This document shows positions 45,957 through 59,353 of a DNA stretch of 64,000 bases, piece after piece. The stretch comes from Epiperipatus broadwayi (taxonomy: Eukaryota > Onychophora > Udeonychophora > Euonychophora > Peripatidae), in contig JAQFVV010000014.1 of NCBI GenBank assembly GCA_028023455.1, forward strand, positions 749,336 to 813,335, in the 5' to 3' direction. The notes below the pieces were generated by a model. That model had not been told where the DNA came from, did no database searches, and saw only the letters and a list, made by a program, of their open reading frames with translations. How positions within the stretch are numbered: the first letter of the stretch is position 1; each line of letters opens with the position of its first letter. A program made the translations under genes and the position numbers.

Positions 45957-48900
45957 CTTGCTTCTTTATTTAAATTTTTATTTGCTGAACCACGTCAGTT
46001 TTATTTTTAATTTAAACTGCTTTAACTGGGGAGGGAAATAAATTTTTAAAATATATATATGAAACAACATGTGTGTTTCAATATATTACTTTTGAATATT
46101 TTTTTATTATTTCTAATAAAATATTCTATTTTATTATCATTATTCACTCATGTTTAATATAGTATTCATTTAAAATATCACTCAATTTTTATTTATCAAA
46201 ATACGAGGTAACAAAGATTTATCAGTCTTTTATTATAATGAAACTTCAGTTTTGAGATTATAAAATGTTTCATTATATAATTAATCATACATGTTTTTGA
46301 ATATGATATATTGAATTTAATATATTGCTTTGTGAGTACTAATATATAATGAATGACTATAATTTTCAGTAATTTACAATGTGTAACTTATAATGGTATT
46401 AATTTTTCAAATCTGGTCATTGAATCTTTTCATTTACCTTGTATGGTGTTGCAATTGCAGTGCAATTAGCCTAGAATGGTTCACTCATAGATTTTCTGTA
46501 ACTTTTATTGGACATTTTTGTGTTCATTTGACAGCAAAAACTTGAACTAAAATATATACTGATTGATATTAATTCCAACTAAAAATTGAATGATGGTATT
46601 TTTTAAAGAAAAGTGAAAGAAAATAAAGAGCAATGGATTTTAAAATCAAAGGACATGTTTCATTGTGCTTGTATAACTTTAGCACATTTTAAAATCTTGA
46701 AATTGAAAATTGTAAGTTTATACATAGTTTGTTATTTATTTTTATAAAATTAAATGGAATATTTGTTGTTTTTTTTGTCAAGAATATGATGTTCCAATTT
46801 AGATGTGTTAACATTTTTTTCTAAAATTAGAAATTAAATCAAAGAAAGTATTATATCATAGAAAAAAAAAAGATTAATAGTAAAAGAAAAGCCTATTAAA
46901 TCTTATATCTTTTTTTTTTTAATTGTAAGTTGAATTCTTAAATCTCATATGATTATATTTATTGCCTGAACAGATTCTTTAGTGTTAAATTATTAATAAA
47001 AAAAATAGTATAAAATTATATATTACTCATTAAAAAACTTTTTTTTTTTTTAGCCTGAAGATTGAAATGAAATCTTTTCAACTAGTTGAAAAATTACACC
47101 TTTAAATTAACATTTTAGCTTCAAATTGAAAACTGACAACATGCAAAACAAACTTTTGTAGGATTATTAACATGTATTTTCACTTTAGATTTATTTTTAA
47201 ATAATGATTATTAACGTCTCCCGTTTTCAGAATTGTTTTTATAGATATAACATTTAATATTATACCAATTTAATTTAGATACAAATATAAATTTTCTTGT
47301 AGAAAAAATAGTAAATTTAGAAACTAAACAGATGATTTTTTTAGCAAGTATGGTCCATTATGGAAGGTACAAAATTTTTTAGAACTCTTTCAATGAAATT
47401 TTTCAACATTCACATGTAAACAATAGTATAGAATTCATCATATAAGTGTTGTTAAATATGAAATTATATGTCTTCAATTTCTGGTGATAACTAATATCTT
47501 AATGTAATTGATATGAAATTAATTGTTTTTTGTTTATATATACAAGTGTAACCTCTGATTTTGTTGATTGGTCTCCTTTGATATTGATATGTAAATGTCC
47601 TTCTTTTTGTAAATGATTCTTATGGTTTGTGAATAAAATTTCCCTTGAAAGATAAAAAAAATATATATATGCATTTCTAAATTTTTGTTTTAGTTATCAT
47701 CTTCTTAAGGTGATCTTTCAAATTGAAAGTCAAGTTTAAAATGGAGAAAGCCCGTTGAGAAAGTTATTTTCTAATAATAGTTTTCAAATATATTTCCAAA
47801 TCAATACTTAAATAAAACAAATGGATAAAGCTTTCAGTATGAAACTATTTTTTTTTCTTTGTTCAACTCGTAATGTATACATTTTTTGTGTAAAATTATT
47901 TTTTTTTAATTTCTTTTATTTTAATGTAGACAATTATATCAATTTCATTTCTGATTTTGATTTTTTTTGTTTGAAGGCAGTAATAATATTAAACTTACAA
48001 TTTCCAGTTTATATATATTTATAATATGATAATTTCATTTACTTGTCAGAAAACATGTATTATCATTGATATAATTTTGATATAAATGAAACATAGATAA
48101 AATTATAAATTTTCATGGATGCTACATTCAGTTTAGTTGAAGTCATCAACATGAAATGATAAAGCCATTTTCTTTCCATCTTTCTTTTTTTCAAATTCTC
48201 CCTTTCCCGCCTGCTTTCTTTCTGTATATATATATATTTAAAAAAAGCATAAATTCTCTTTAATTGAAATAAATAACGTTATTTTTTTAAGTTGATATTC
48301 AATCAATATAAAACTTACATAGTAATTGTCATAATATATTTTTATTTCTTTTCTTTTTAACTCTTATTGTAACTATTCAATTAATTTGTCTGAGATAAAT
48401 AAAAATATTATTGGTCATAGATAAGTAAATTATATTAAATAATGTGCCATTTTCATTACTTCTTTAATGTAAACAACAACAATAACAAAGGCAATAAAAA
48501 TGGAATTTTATGGAATGCACACACACATTTCCAATAAATATTGGGTACTACTTGTAAAATATTCTAAAAATTCAAAAATAGAGCCCTACAATAGCATGAA
48601 ATTTTGTTTAAATCCTGAATAAAATGATGGAAAAGATTTTCAACTTTGAAATCACAGAGCCTAAAAATCTGAATTTCACATCAGTATGAAAGAATGGAGT
48701 TTAAATTTTAAACAAGTACTTGGCAATAATTGTTTATAAAAAATAAGTCTTAAACACAAACTTATTCTATTTTTATTATTCATCCCCTCCACCTCCTCCC
48801 CTTTTTTAAAAAAACTAAAATGATCTGAAATTAAAATACTCTGTGGAATAATTGAGAAAATATAGTTATCTCTGCTCATTTTCGTTATATTAGAGTATTT

Positions 48901-49384
48901 AAATTATAAATAATTAATGGACACATTTTATTGGTGTAAAGTTTTAAAACATCACTTTTGTTTTGAGAATGGGATAATTTATTATAACGGCATGTCATAG
49001 TTCTTCTATATTAAATTTCAATAGCATTTGCCACATCTAAGTAAGACCATTTAATCTTTTTAAAAAAATATCAGCCGCTATATAAAACAAACTTTTTAAA
49101 ATTAAATTGAGTATTATAAAAATTAAACTATAACATTCTGTAAATAGAAATAAATAATTTGCTACCTACAAAATAATCCTGTATTTATAAAAATATAAAA
49201 ATTTAATATTATGTAGCTTTTTGATAATTTAAATATTTTTGCAATATTATATGTATTAGTTTAAGTAAACATTTTAGGATGATACTGATAAATTAATTGT
49301 TGCTGCAGAGATGGAAATTATCATATGGCTTAACATATGTAAACTATTGTTTTTATTTACTGTCATTACCATGTGTGATTTTGT
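45957..49384. other. AT-rich non-coding DNA
   Basis: No credible gene is seen. A T12 run ending in tag (47040-47053) resembles a splice acceptor but has no extended open frame after it. Confidence 0.4.
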
Positions 49385-49490
49385 ATAATTAGTGAGTGGC
49401 AGATTTTGGAGCTTAAGGTACAAGGATCGCGCTCAGCTCATTTCTGTTCTTATAAATTCCCGATCAAAGTAGAGGTGTTCTTAATTATTT
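49385..49490 (+). mobile_element. tRNA-derived SINE copy, diverged
   Basis: ttagtgagtggcagattttggagcttaaggtacaaggatcgcg..., then tctgttcttataaattcccgatcaaag, collinear with the family body. Confidence 0.55.
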
Positions 49491-49557
49491 GTTTCCCATT
49501 GCTTTCAAAAATGTATTTTTAAATATATTTTATGATCAGTATCGATTAAAATCAAAT

Positions 49558-49680
49558 GCATGGTTTTCTGCGGTGTCAGACTCTGGAGTGTGGAATCTTC
49601 AGATCGATTTCAGTTCTGACACTTCTGAGGTTCGAACTTAATAAATTATGAACTGCCAAACAGTTAAAGGTATTCGACTA
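49558..49680 (+). mobile_element. tRNA-derived SINE copy
   Basis: Head tgcggtgtcagactctggagtgtgg, then B-box-like gatcgatttcag, then ctgacacttctgaggttcgaactt...tatgaactgccaaacagttaaa. About 170 bp after the previous copy, same orientation. Confidence 0.6.
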
Positions 49681-51149
49681 CTTATTTATTTGTAAATGGT
49701 ACTTATATTTGATCATTTATTTATAATTAACACTCTTATTAACCAATTAATATTCACTAAGTAAGTATATTTTCTTTTTTATTACTATAGCAGTTTTTAA
49801 ATGTGCGAGCTAATTCTATTTTCTGCCCTATTGAAGTTTTTATTAGTAATTGATCCGAGAGATACTTAGTGACATTTTTTTTTTGTAAAATGCGATAAAA
49901 ATTCGATTGCAGATATTAAAAAGAATTTTCTGAATTTGTAACTATCGAGCTAGAATTACATTTAAAAAGTCTTTCAATACATATTTAAATGATAATACAA
50001 GAATATTCAAAATTTATGAATTTATATATAGTTAATTATATAAAGATATTTATTAGTGTTAATACATATTTTTAGCATCTTTATCAAATATCATAATTTA
50101 AAAAAAAGTTTATCTCGTCACTATGTGTGTGCATTTGCATGTATATACCAATATTTGTATTTAAAGATTATCTATAATAATAGCTTATAGTTAAATGCAA
50201 ATTAATATTATTATTTTTTTTTTAGATACTGAACAATATTTATTTTCCAAAATAAGATATTATGAGAATATGATAATGTTCATTAATTAAAGCAATTGAT
50301 TGCTTTCAAATATTTTTATTTATCTTATGCAGTGAGTGGATTAGCTTCATGAACTAAAAAAAAATTTTGATTAATCTCCACTCGAGGAAAGTAAAAAAAC
50401 AAAAGCTCAGTAAATTTAATATAACTTATGCTCACTCTGTAGTTTGGTATTCAAATATCAGCTAAATTGAAGTAATTCGGATTTGATTATGTATTTGTTA
50501 TTATATTTTGACGTATAGTTTTCCTTTTTAAGATAAATTTTTTAATTCTCTCAATCTTGATATATAAAGTATGGGCCAATGTTAATATGTATGTAATATT
50601 ATATAAATATATCGAGAGTGAAAATCTCTTCAATTATATGTTAAAATCTCACTGAAACACTTGTCTAATTGCCATTCAGACGTACTGAATCTCACTTTGT
50701 CTGCAATCCAAAAACTTCTATGAACATAAATTTAGATATTGATAATTACCAGAAAGAAATTTTATTTATAGTAAATGTAAACAATGCTACATCAAAATTT
50801 GTTCACTACAAATATTTACACAATAATGTGTGATAACTTCCCTGTTATGAAGGTCTATATTTATCTTCCAGGAGTTCTTACATTGCAGGCAAAAAATACA
50901 AATTTTTGCAAGATTTAACATTATTTATGTATAACAATAGGAAAAAATTGTTATTGTTGATATTTTGAGTCTAATGGTTTATAAGCATGGTTGTTGTGCT
51001 AGTGATTTGGTGCTTACATCTCAGTGGAACTTGGAATTTTTTTTTCAGATTCCTAGAAAAGATTTATATATATATAGTTAGATTAGTGAACCATGAAGTC
51101 ATTAATCAGTAAATGTATTGCTAAAATTTAAAAGAAGGAATAAAACTAT
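49681..51149. other. AT-rich non-coding DNA
   Basis: No feature is recognised. Confidence 0.4.
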
Positions 51150-51990
51150 AAAAATTACCATCTGGCATTTCTACACATCGGGCTCTCAATGGCAGGCTTT
51201 AATAAAATTAACATCTGGGAGGCACATTGCCTGCTGAATTCTGGAAATACAGCTATGTGGACTCACCTAGGGTGCAGCAATCAGAATCACTGCAATATTT
51301 AAATCTCTGTTGCTGGAGCCCAAACTACTGGATTATCCGATCAAGATTAATCTGGGTTCCATGCCAACTAATACATTTTTACACTTCAAGCGTTTCCTAG
51401 ATAAAATAGTCCCTTTCTGTTATACCTGCTCTAGAGGAGAGGAGACCTCTAATCATCTGATAAATATATGCCCAGAATATAACAGTATTAGACACATCAT
51501 CTCTCAACACTGCATTATAGCAGGTGATAAAATCCTGGACATCAGGGATTGTCTCTCCTCTGGAGACTTTATGGTTATCAGATTATTTATCTTCCTGACA
51601 AATGCCCTTTGGTACACAAGATGCAGGACAAAGTTTACACAACCAGCACCAGACCCTAATGCCATATTTTTTGATAAGTTTAATGTTCTCAGAACATGGA
51701 CAAGATATTATCCTCAAGATTCTTATTTACAAATACATGTAACCTGCTAGTATGGCCCACAGACTCACATTACATTAATATTGGACCTGATATATCGATA
51801 TTATATTGCCTACTGTAAATGAAGAAGTGTATAATACAATATGCCAGATCCTGCTAGAGAGGCAATGATCCCACACCAAATTGATATCGGTTCTGATATG
51901 TCAGCATTATAGAGCCAACCTCAAAGGGGTGGACAATACCAACAGAATGGAATGCTACTTATCTTCTCCATTATTGTTTCTCTTTTGATT
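51150..51990 (+). mobile_element. LINE fragment C, 5'-truncated 3' end of ORF2
   Basis: The open frame 51310-51750 (146 codons) matches the end of ORF2 in A and B: LEPKLLDYPIKINLGSMPTN (A: FEPKYIDVLIKFNLSALPTN; B: LEPKYFDFIMKINLIALPTT), then a Cys/His motif CYTCSRGEETSNHLINIC of CX2CX7HX4C form (B: CGLCHRAEETLDHFIYQC), and NALWYTRCRTKF (B: YAYWCTRCTFLI). This frame is intact to its stop, so the copy is younger or less decayed than A in this part. About 240 bp of 3' UTR-like sequence follows. The Cys/His motif is common at LINE C-termini. Confidence 0.85.
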
Positions 51991-53541
51991 ATGAACATTG
52001 TAAAAATAGCAAAAATACATGAAATTCCTAAAATATTTAATACTCTTTTATAAAATATAATAATAAATCCATAAATAAAATTTGTAACCCATATCATCTT
52101 AATATAGCTCTTTTATTATTATCTCAGGTTCATTTTATTTTAATAATTATATATTAAATAATATAGCTAAATATAATGAGAGATTTTACATATACTTAAC
52201 TCTACCACAACAGCAATAATAAACAAAATAAAATATCTCTAGTCTCTTATTATAAAACACAACTACTCAATTTCATCCATTAATAAAACAATTAAAATTA
52301 TAGATTGTTATAAACATAATATTTATTATCTGCAGTAAATTCAAAATATTTTCAGTTTTATTATGCTTTAAAATTTTTATTCTTTATGCGACATCTTAAG
52401 AAATATCAAACTTGATTGTAATTATTATATCAGATAAATAATAAATTGGCATTATATACTTTTCATGTTTAGCAATTATCATTAATAATAAAATAAGGAT
52501 ACCATTTAGTTATCTTAACTCAGCACTTACATAGATAAATAAACATACATATCAAATATCAATACATAAATAATATTTTTACCTTAATCCTATACATTAG
52601 GATTAATAAAGTGAATCCATCATCTTCTACTCATGTTAATCCATTTAAAAAGTAATAGACATATTATCCTTTCAGAAAATATTAAATTTTCTGATATGTA
52701 TTTATTTTTTTTTTATTTTTTAAAAAAATATTGAAATATCTAAAATAAACCTTATATCTCTAAAATAAATCTTAATTCATATTATTTCTTAACTAAAATA
52801 ATTAATAACAAGCAACAATAAAAATACAAAATAAACTACAATAATTTTTTTGATTTACTGTGCTTACTGTTAAGTTTGAGGGAGAGAGAGATAGCACGAT
52901 TGCTATGATTATTTGAAGTTCATTTAACAGATTTTTCTGTCTCCCTCCTCTGAACATAGCACTGTTCCAAACTCTATAAGCTAAAGATAAAATATTATAA
53001 CATAAAATTCATTAGAAATTTTGTTCATTTTTTCATGATATCAGTACAGTTAAATAAAGTTCATTTTGAATATTGAAGATGTTAAAAATTGTAATAACAC
53101 CTCATAATAAAATTAATTATTCCATCAGATAATTCTTATATTCAAAAGATTCTTCATTTATCCGGATTTTAATAAATTATATCATAATAATTCACTTAAA
53201 AACATTATATAATATATTTTCTTTTGAGATGTGAATCAAATTTTATTAGATAAAAATATTATATATCATTTTTAGCTTTTCAGCAAATAATTCTTTTCTT
53301 GTTATGTATATGTATCTAGCTGATAATAACTTTTAATTTAAACTTTTTCTTTCACACGCACATTTTTCAATAGTTATTCAATTTTCATAAATAGTTCTTA
53401 TAATTTTAAAATTATTTTTCCACTTGTACACCTTCAATTTAAATCACTTGCAAGATTTATATTATTTTAAACATTTAAACAATATTCTCCTAGGAATTAA
53501 TAAGCATTGAAAATACCATTTATAGTTGACTTATTATTTGA
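51991..53541. other. AT-rich DNA with C-over-G bias
   Basis: No gene is seen. The plus strand again has more C than G by eye. A short (GA)-rich run lies at 52884-52893. Confidence 0.4.

Positions 53542-53601
<60 letters not shown>
53542..53601. repeat. (AAT)20 microsatellite at the 5' edge of LINE B
   Basis: A pure AAT run of 60 bp, ending where the element's leader begins. The same trinucleotide in the same orientation flanks the 3' end of the element. Confidence 0.95.
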
Positions 53602-53603
<2 letters not shown>

Positions 53604-53871
53604 ATGCGCGTGTATGCCTAAGTCATCAAGAACAAAGGTCTTATTAATAATCTTTTTTTCCCCATATACTAATCGTTTTCACACTTAAAAACTGTGATAT
53701 ATATCTGTGATAGATAAAGACAGCGATGGCTGATTACTGAACAGTTGTTTTCTAGCAAAAAGTAAGTAATATGGTCGTTCATAACAAAAATAAATTCTAA
53801 CGTCATAAACAAGCATAGCGTCATGTCAAGAAACAAACGACGTAAATTGCGCTCAAACAAACGGTGATAAA

Positions 53872-55340
53872 ATGAAAACTGCGACTATCGCAAAAACATA
53901 CGCGAACGTAACAAAATAAATCAGCAGCCTCACAGCATCGAACAAAGTCCAGCATTAACACAGATAGCAAGATTTAGGAAGGTACATCAAGCCGACATAA
54001 ATAATTTAAACCTCATAGAAAACAATAATGAAGAGCCCTCCCCAACGATATGGAATCAAGATGAAGTGCAAGAAATAAACGTTAATTTCAACACCACCAT
54101 CCCAAAAAATTTTTTTGCAACTTTTCAAAATTTTTTTTCACCGAGATCATTAGTGTTAGCTGTCACCGATAGAAATTTAACACTTTATAAATTTCCCAGA
54201 GAGCTTCTTTACGAAGAGCTGATGGCAACAGCATTGTGAGATACAGTCTCTAGTATTGGAGAGCATCCAAACTCGCGATACGTTGCAATTCAGTTTTTCG
54301 ATGAACATCAGCGTGCAAGATTTCAAACTAAAATAAAAACTTTGGGAAGCTACGCGCTAATAATAGTCGATCAAAGCTTGCAAAACTATTGTAACAGAAT
54401 AATTAAAAACACTTACTTCGGATATACCATTCAGGATTTTCAAAAATTAATACAGTCATTTGGCAAAGCTATTTATATAAAACAAATCTACTTATCTGAC
54501 TCCCCCATACCGGTTTTCAGCAACAACTTTCATTTCAAAATAAAGCTGAACGACAATGTAAACCCGGAGGATATTCCAACACAAATAAATGACCAGAATG
54601 CAATACTGACCATTCACATAAAAGGATTAAGGCCAAGATGTTTTGCGTGCGGTGAAACCGGACACTTAGCAATCGATTGCAACACCAAAATCAACCAGAA
54701 AAACTCATCGAGCTCTGAAGATCAACCAACAGAAGCTCACCAACCGGAATCAAACAGTACAAAACAGATAATGAAAACAACTAATAAACAAGAAAAAATT
54801 AATAAAAAAAAACCACAGATCAACAGCAATTGAATAATAAAAAAACTGCACACACATTGCCAGCACCTGAAATTCTGGATTTATCAACAAAATCAATCAA
54901 TAGAATTCAAAACACCACTGATAAAAAAACAGAAAGTCAACAGCCTCAAGAGGCTGCAATAGAAAAAACAGCACACAATCTAAGTCAGCCTACCAAAGAT
55001 ACTGATGAAAAAGAGATAATAAAAGAACAAATAAACTCACACAGTAATAGTGATCAAGAAAAAAATATATATAACACACCAAACATCCAATATTAAAAAT
55101 AATACAACAATGGAAATTATGGAAGCTATCACCCCAAATATGCCTCAAATCACCAAAGCTGACACAGAACAAAGAAGAAGACCAGGCCGGCCACCATGGA
55201 AAAATAGAGGGCCCAAAAAAATCAAAACAGAATCCAACCTTAGCCTTTCTGATCACAACAATACACCTACAGTGGAAACAGATGAAGATCTGGAAATGGA
55301 ATATGAGAATGAATGGGAAGAAACACCAGATCAACCCTAA
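53872..55340 (+). pseudogene. LINE B ORF1 (Gag-like, CCHC zinc knuckle, AT-hook-like tail)
   Basis: It starts at ATG 53872 (KTATIAKTYANVTK), shifts frame near 53917, and continues with NQQPHSIEQSPALTQIARF and a conserved core. One TGA stop is at 54237-54239. The core includes HPNSRYVAIQF and the 54342-54833 frame; the zinc knuckle CFACGETGHLAIDC (54639-54680) is canonical CX2CX4HX4C. After a frameshift at about 54830 (54830-55096) and a return near 55060-55090, the C-terminal part is Gln/Asn/Lys-rich and holds RRRPGRPPWKNRGPKK (about 55173-55220), an AT-hook-like GRP core, before an acidic end. ORF1 would bind element RNA; the AT hook could bind AT-rich DNA, which is inference. Confidence 0.85.
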
Positions 55341-55374
55341 TATTTAAATCTCAACCAAAAAACATATAACGAAA

Positions 55375-58340
55375 ATGAAAATTGTGTCAATCAATGTCAG
55401 GGGTTTGAACTCAACCTCAAAAATTAATAAGTTAAAACATTGGATCAAGGATATACAACCACACTTGCTTGGTATACTTGAGACAAAAATTTATGCTGGA
55501 TCACAAACTGACCCAGCCAAACATTTAAATATGGATGGTTTCTGTGCATGCTCCAGAGACTCTTTCTCTCCCTCAGCTGGCACTGGACTCATAATTGCTA
55601 GAAATTGCCCATTCACAATGTTCAGAATAATTCATATTGATATGAACGTATTAATTGCAACCTTCAACCAAAAAAGGATAACAATAAATCTGGTTTTTGT
55701 ATATATGTCTTTACAGGATAAAAAAATAGATACCATAATTGCAAACATTAATTAATCTCTTTCCACAATAATCGCTTCTCTTCACTTATTGATCTGTGCT
55801 TTTATTCTCCAATGCTTCACCATCTTATTGAAATAAAACTAACTCCCTCAACTTTTTCTGATCACTCAGCTCAAATAGTCACAATTGACTGTCTCCAAAT
55901 TCAAATATCACCCTTTCCACTTACAAGAACAATAAGAGTTTTACTCCCAGAAACAACCTCTGAATTTCTGTTCTCTGAGACCTACATAATGCTAAACAAA
56001 ATCAAAGATATGACTTTGAACCCTGTCCAGAAATATCTAGCATTTATGGGAATGTTGTCCTTTAACATCAACCATATAACAAAAAAACAACCTCCACCAT
56101 CAAGACTTTTGTCTCTGGCAGATCAGTTACACCAGAGAATAATCAAGATTAACCCATCACACTGCACCCAGCAGTATATATTCAAGCTTACACATGCATA
56201 CAATAAAGCATGTGATGAACTCAAAAGCTATCTGAAGATAAAGAAAAGCAAGGTATGCCTAATCAGGCCACACACTTGGACAAGAGATTATATAAGATGG
56301 GCACTGGGGAACCAACCAGATGTAAAAGTGCCAATGGCATTATATACAAATAGTGGAACATATGCAGGACACAATATGATTATGCCAATTTTTGAATATT
56401 TTAAAGAGAAATTACAAGAAAAACAACCATATAAAATAGCACATAATCTGTTTGGCCCACCAGAGACAAAAACCCCATTCACAAAAGATCTATTCACAAC
56501 AAAACTAAATACTATTCGAAACGCTTGCCATCCAGGTAGTCCTGGAGTCCCATTGTTTGTATTAAAGCATCTAAGTAAATTCACAACAGAATATTTGTGT
56601 CAGTTAGAAAACCATCTAGCGCAACAAATTCAACCCATGGAGGGTGTCTATCCAATAGCCATAGTACCCTATAATAAAAAGAAAGGACTTATCCCACCTA
56701 TTACAGACCAATATCTATGGGACCTTTGCCGATCAAAATTATGGAGAAAATTATTAAAGATGAAATTGAACCATATATAATGCCACTTATCTCCGAAGCA
56801 CAATATGCAAAGAAAAACTCTTCAACAACAGAAGCAGCCTTATTCTTCAAAGCAATTCTAGCCACAGTAAAACAGCGGAAAAAATACGGACCCATTGTCG
56901 TGCAGCTCGACATAGAAGCTGCATTTGACTCAGTCAATATATACACACTTCTAAAAATGCTAAAAGACACAGAAATTCCTAGAACACATCTATATATAAT
57001 TGCTAACCTGCTTCTGAACAGAGATCCATATAACTTTAAATGGAAGAAACTCACCATCTTTCACACCCACCAAATCTATATCCCAAGGATCCCCTCTTAG
57101 TTCACTATTGTTTATATTTTACATCAACCCCCTTATTAAAAGCATACAAAATGCATTTACTGGGATCGAGATACCAGACACAACACAGCGCACTACATGC
57201 ATCGCCTATATGGATGATGTTACCATATTCCTAACATCAAAAAACAAATACCGCAACTCCAAAAGATATTACAAGAATATTCACAAAAATATGAATTAAC
57301 ATTTAATCCGGCAAAAATCACAGCCTGGTCACTATACACTGGTAAACCATGTACATCAATTTACAAATCAAAACCAAACTCTTTCCTTGGGTTCCCATTT
57401 CATATGGGAATTACAGGAATGAGATGCCATATCCAAAATAAACTTAAAGAAGAAGCCACAAAAATTATAAACTCCTTGTCCAAGGCATATCTTTCACTAT
57501 ATTCCAAAGTACAGTTAATTAATCAGCTTAGTACAACCAAAATAACTTACTATGTACCGGTTATTTCATTCTCAAAGGGGTTCATTTCAAAAATTAAAAC
57601 CATATATAATAAACTACTTTGGGGCAGAAAAACAGTAGCAATTTCCACAAAAAAAACTTTGCCAACCCCTAATAAAAAATGGACTTGGCTTGCACAACAT
57701 CAATATTTTTCATCTACAAAAGTTAAGGAACTCAATAATCACAATACTTGCCAAATACTCAAAAATTAACCACTTGCTAGAAGTTACTCCAACAGATAGA
57801 CCACTTCCAAAAGGTTCCTTTTTCACCAACATTATATACCAATGCAAAACCATAGACAAGATTCCAGAACAGTATTTTCATAAGTATTTATACTGGGATA
57901 TTTATGGTTTAATAAACAGAGAAGCAGATACTAATGTTATACAACCTATGCTAGGAATTAACAACAAGAGACTACTCAAGGAATATAAAAAATGGGCTCT
58001 AGAGCCCAAATACTTTGATTTTATCATGAAAATCAATCTCATTGCCTTGCCAACAACCCACTTTCTTTATCATAAAAGAATGTATATATCCATTGACTCC
58101 TTCTGTGGACTCTGCCATCGAGCAGAAGAGACATTGGACCACTTTATTTATCAATGTGTAGCACTTAACCAAACACGACAGATGATGTATAACACCTACA
58201 GAAAACCGGGTACAATCATTAATCACATAATAGCTGCTTTTCAGGGAAGATTAATACCTAGCATTAGGGCAGCCACATTTGTTCTATATGCGTACTGGTG
58301 CACCCGATGTACTTTCTTAATTGGCAATAACACCAGATGA
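55375..58340 (+). pseudogene. LINE B ORF2 (APE endonuclease + reverse transcriptase), broken
   Basis: The ATG at 55375 lies 35 bp after ORF1. EN opens with IVSINVRGLNS and GILETKI (55375-55755). SDH is present (about 55859), but the segment carrying GDFN, present in element A, is missing: compared with A, about 45 residues are lost near 55755-55775. The linker and RT fingers lie in 55812-56690; RPISMGPLPIKIMEKIIK (about 56696) comes after a frameshift. Palm: QLDIEAAFDSVN (about 56902), QGSPLSSLLF (57084-57113) and catalytic YMDD (57207-57218). FLGFPFHMG (about 57382) and the C-terminal frame 57690-58340 follow, with CGLCHRAEETLDHFIYQC (about 58103-58156). Four or five frameshifts separate otherwise long open parts. 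Confidence 0.85.
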
Positions 58341-58713
58341 CACCCAGCTACATTTAGCAACAAACTGCTACACATTCAAAATAGAGATAAAATAATAACC
58401 AACCCCCACATATATGCAGCAACATGGTCATTATTAAAACAACCATCAATGCTGTGAATGCTGCAAAGAAAACTATCATACAACTAACCTTCAAAGTAAC
58501 ATGTGGACAAAACTAAATAAGCTTTTCAAACTTTAGAACTGATTATTTTTGCTTTTTTATTTTTATATTGTTATAGTCCATTAACCACAAAGTGTAACTA
58601 TTAAATTCATTTATATGTGTTTACCCTAATATTGTTCATTGTATGTTAAATTTCAAATTTTATTGATGTAAACTTATGTAAACCATTGAGATCAATAAAG
58701 CCTTTATTGAAAC

Positions 58714-58714
<1 letters not shown>

Positions 58715-58766
<52 letters not shown>

Positions 58767-58771
58767 AATAC

Positions 58772-58835
<64 letters not shown>
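58715..58835. repeat. (TAA)n tail/microsatellite of LINE B
   Basis: About 40 TAA units with two TAC interruptions (about 58764-58772). It may be the element's own 3' tail, the target microsatellite, or both. The Asn-run reading frame across it is an artefact. Confidence 0.95.
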
Positions 58836-59353
58836 TTTATATTAGCTCACAAGCATTTTATTTTCATTTGCACATCACTTATAACATTTTATATTCATCC
58901 AGTCTCTTTAAAAATTTGAAGATATATTATAAACAACACATTTGCAGACAATAGGTTATGGATTTAATAAATACGAAGTCCATTCACATATTTTTCTTTT
59001 CATAAATGGGATGTAACTTTGAAATAATCTTTTAATGATTCTTCTTTAGTAAAATTTGGTATAACATTTCCATAATAGTCTATACTTATGAGGATTAATC
59101 ATTAACATAAAATAAAATTGTCCTTTCACCACAGCCATACAAATATAATTAACAATAAATTTTGTATGACTCCTAACTGTGATTCTCTCATCTATATGGC
59201 CCCTTCCTTGGCATCTTCTGGTTTTTGGTATATCTGTTGGATAACTTTCTTCTTCTCTCTATTAATTGTCAAGGTTTCATTAAGCTTCATATGAATTCAC
59301 TACTACAGAAGACTAAGTTTTTTCACACCTTGGTAAAATGGATGTGTAGTCAA
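58836..59353. other. AT-rich spacer
   Basis: No gene is seen. 59190-59320 is slightly GC-richer (cttcctt, catcttctgg, actacagaagactaag) and may be LINE debris, but I cannot assign it. Confidence 0.35.

Larger units (their letters stand above)
53602..58714 (+). mobile_element. Non-LTR retrotransposon B, nearly full length
   Basis: The order is a CpG-richer leader (53602-53871), ORF1 with a zinc knuckle, ORF2 with endonuclease, reverse transcriptase and C-terminal Cys/His motif, and a 3' UTR of about 370 bp ending tcaataaagcctttattgaaacg directly before (TAA)n. Protein-level kinship with A, C and D is plain. APE endonuclease, two ORFs and the microsatellite setting suggest a Tx1-like member of the L1 group; this is inference. 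There are about ten frameshifts or stops and one internal EN deletion, so it is probably inactive but younger than A. Confidence 0.9.

Noticed and set aside
54990-55334. 114-codon minus-strand open frame
   Set aside because: It is a shadow of LINE B ORF1 on the plus strand; its Phe/Cys-rich content comes from the Lys/Gln-rich sense strand.
56288-57057. Minus-strand frames of 98 and 118 codons
   Set aside because: These are shadows of LINE B reverse transcriptase, whose motifs are all on the plus strand.
58686-58919. Open frame rich in Asn across (TAA)n
   Set aside because: The translation only reflects the trinucleotide repeat at the end of LINE B.
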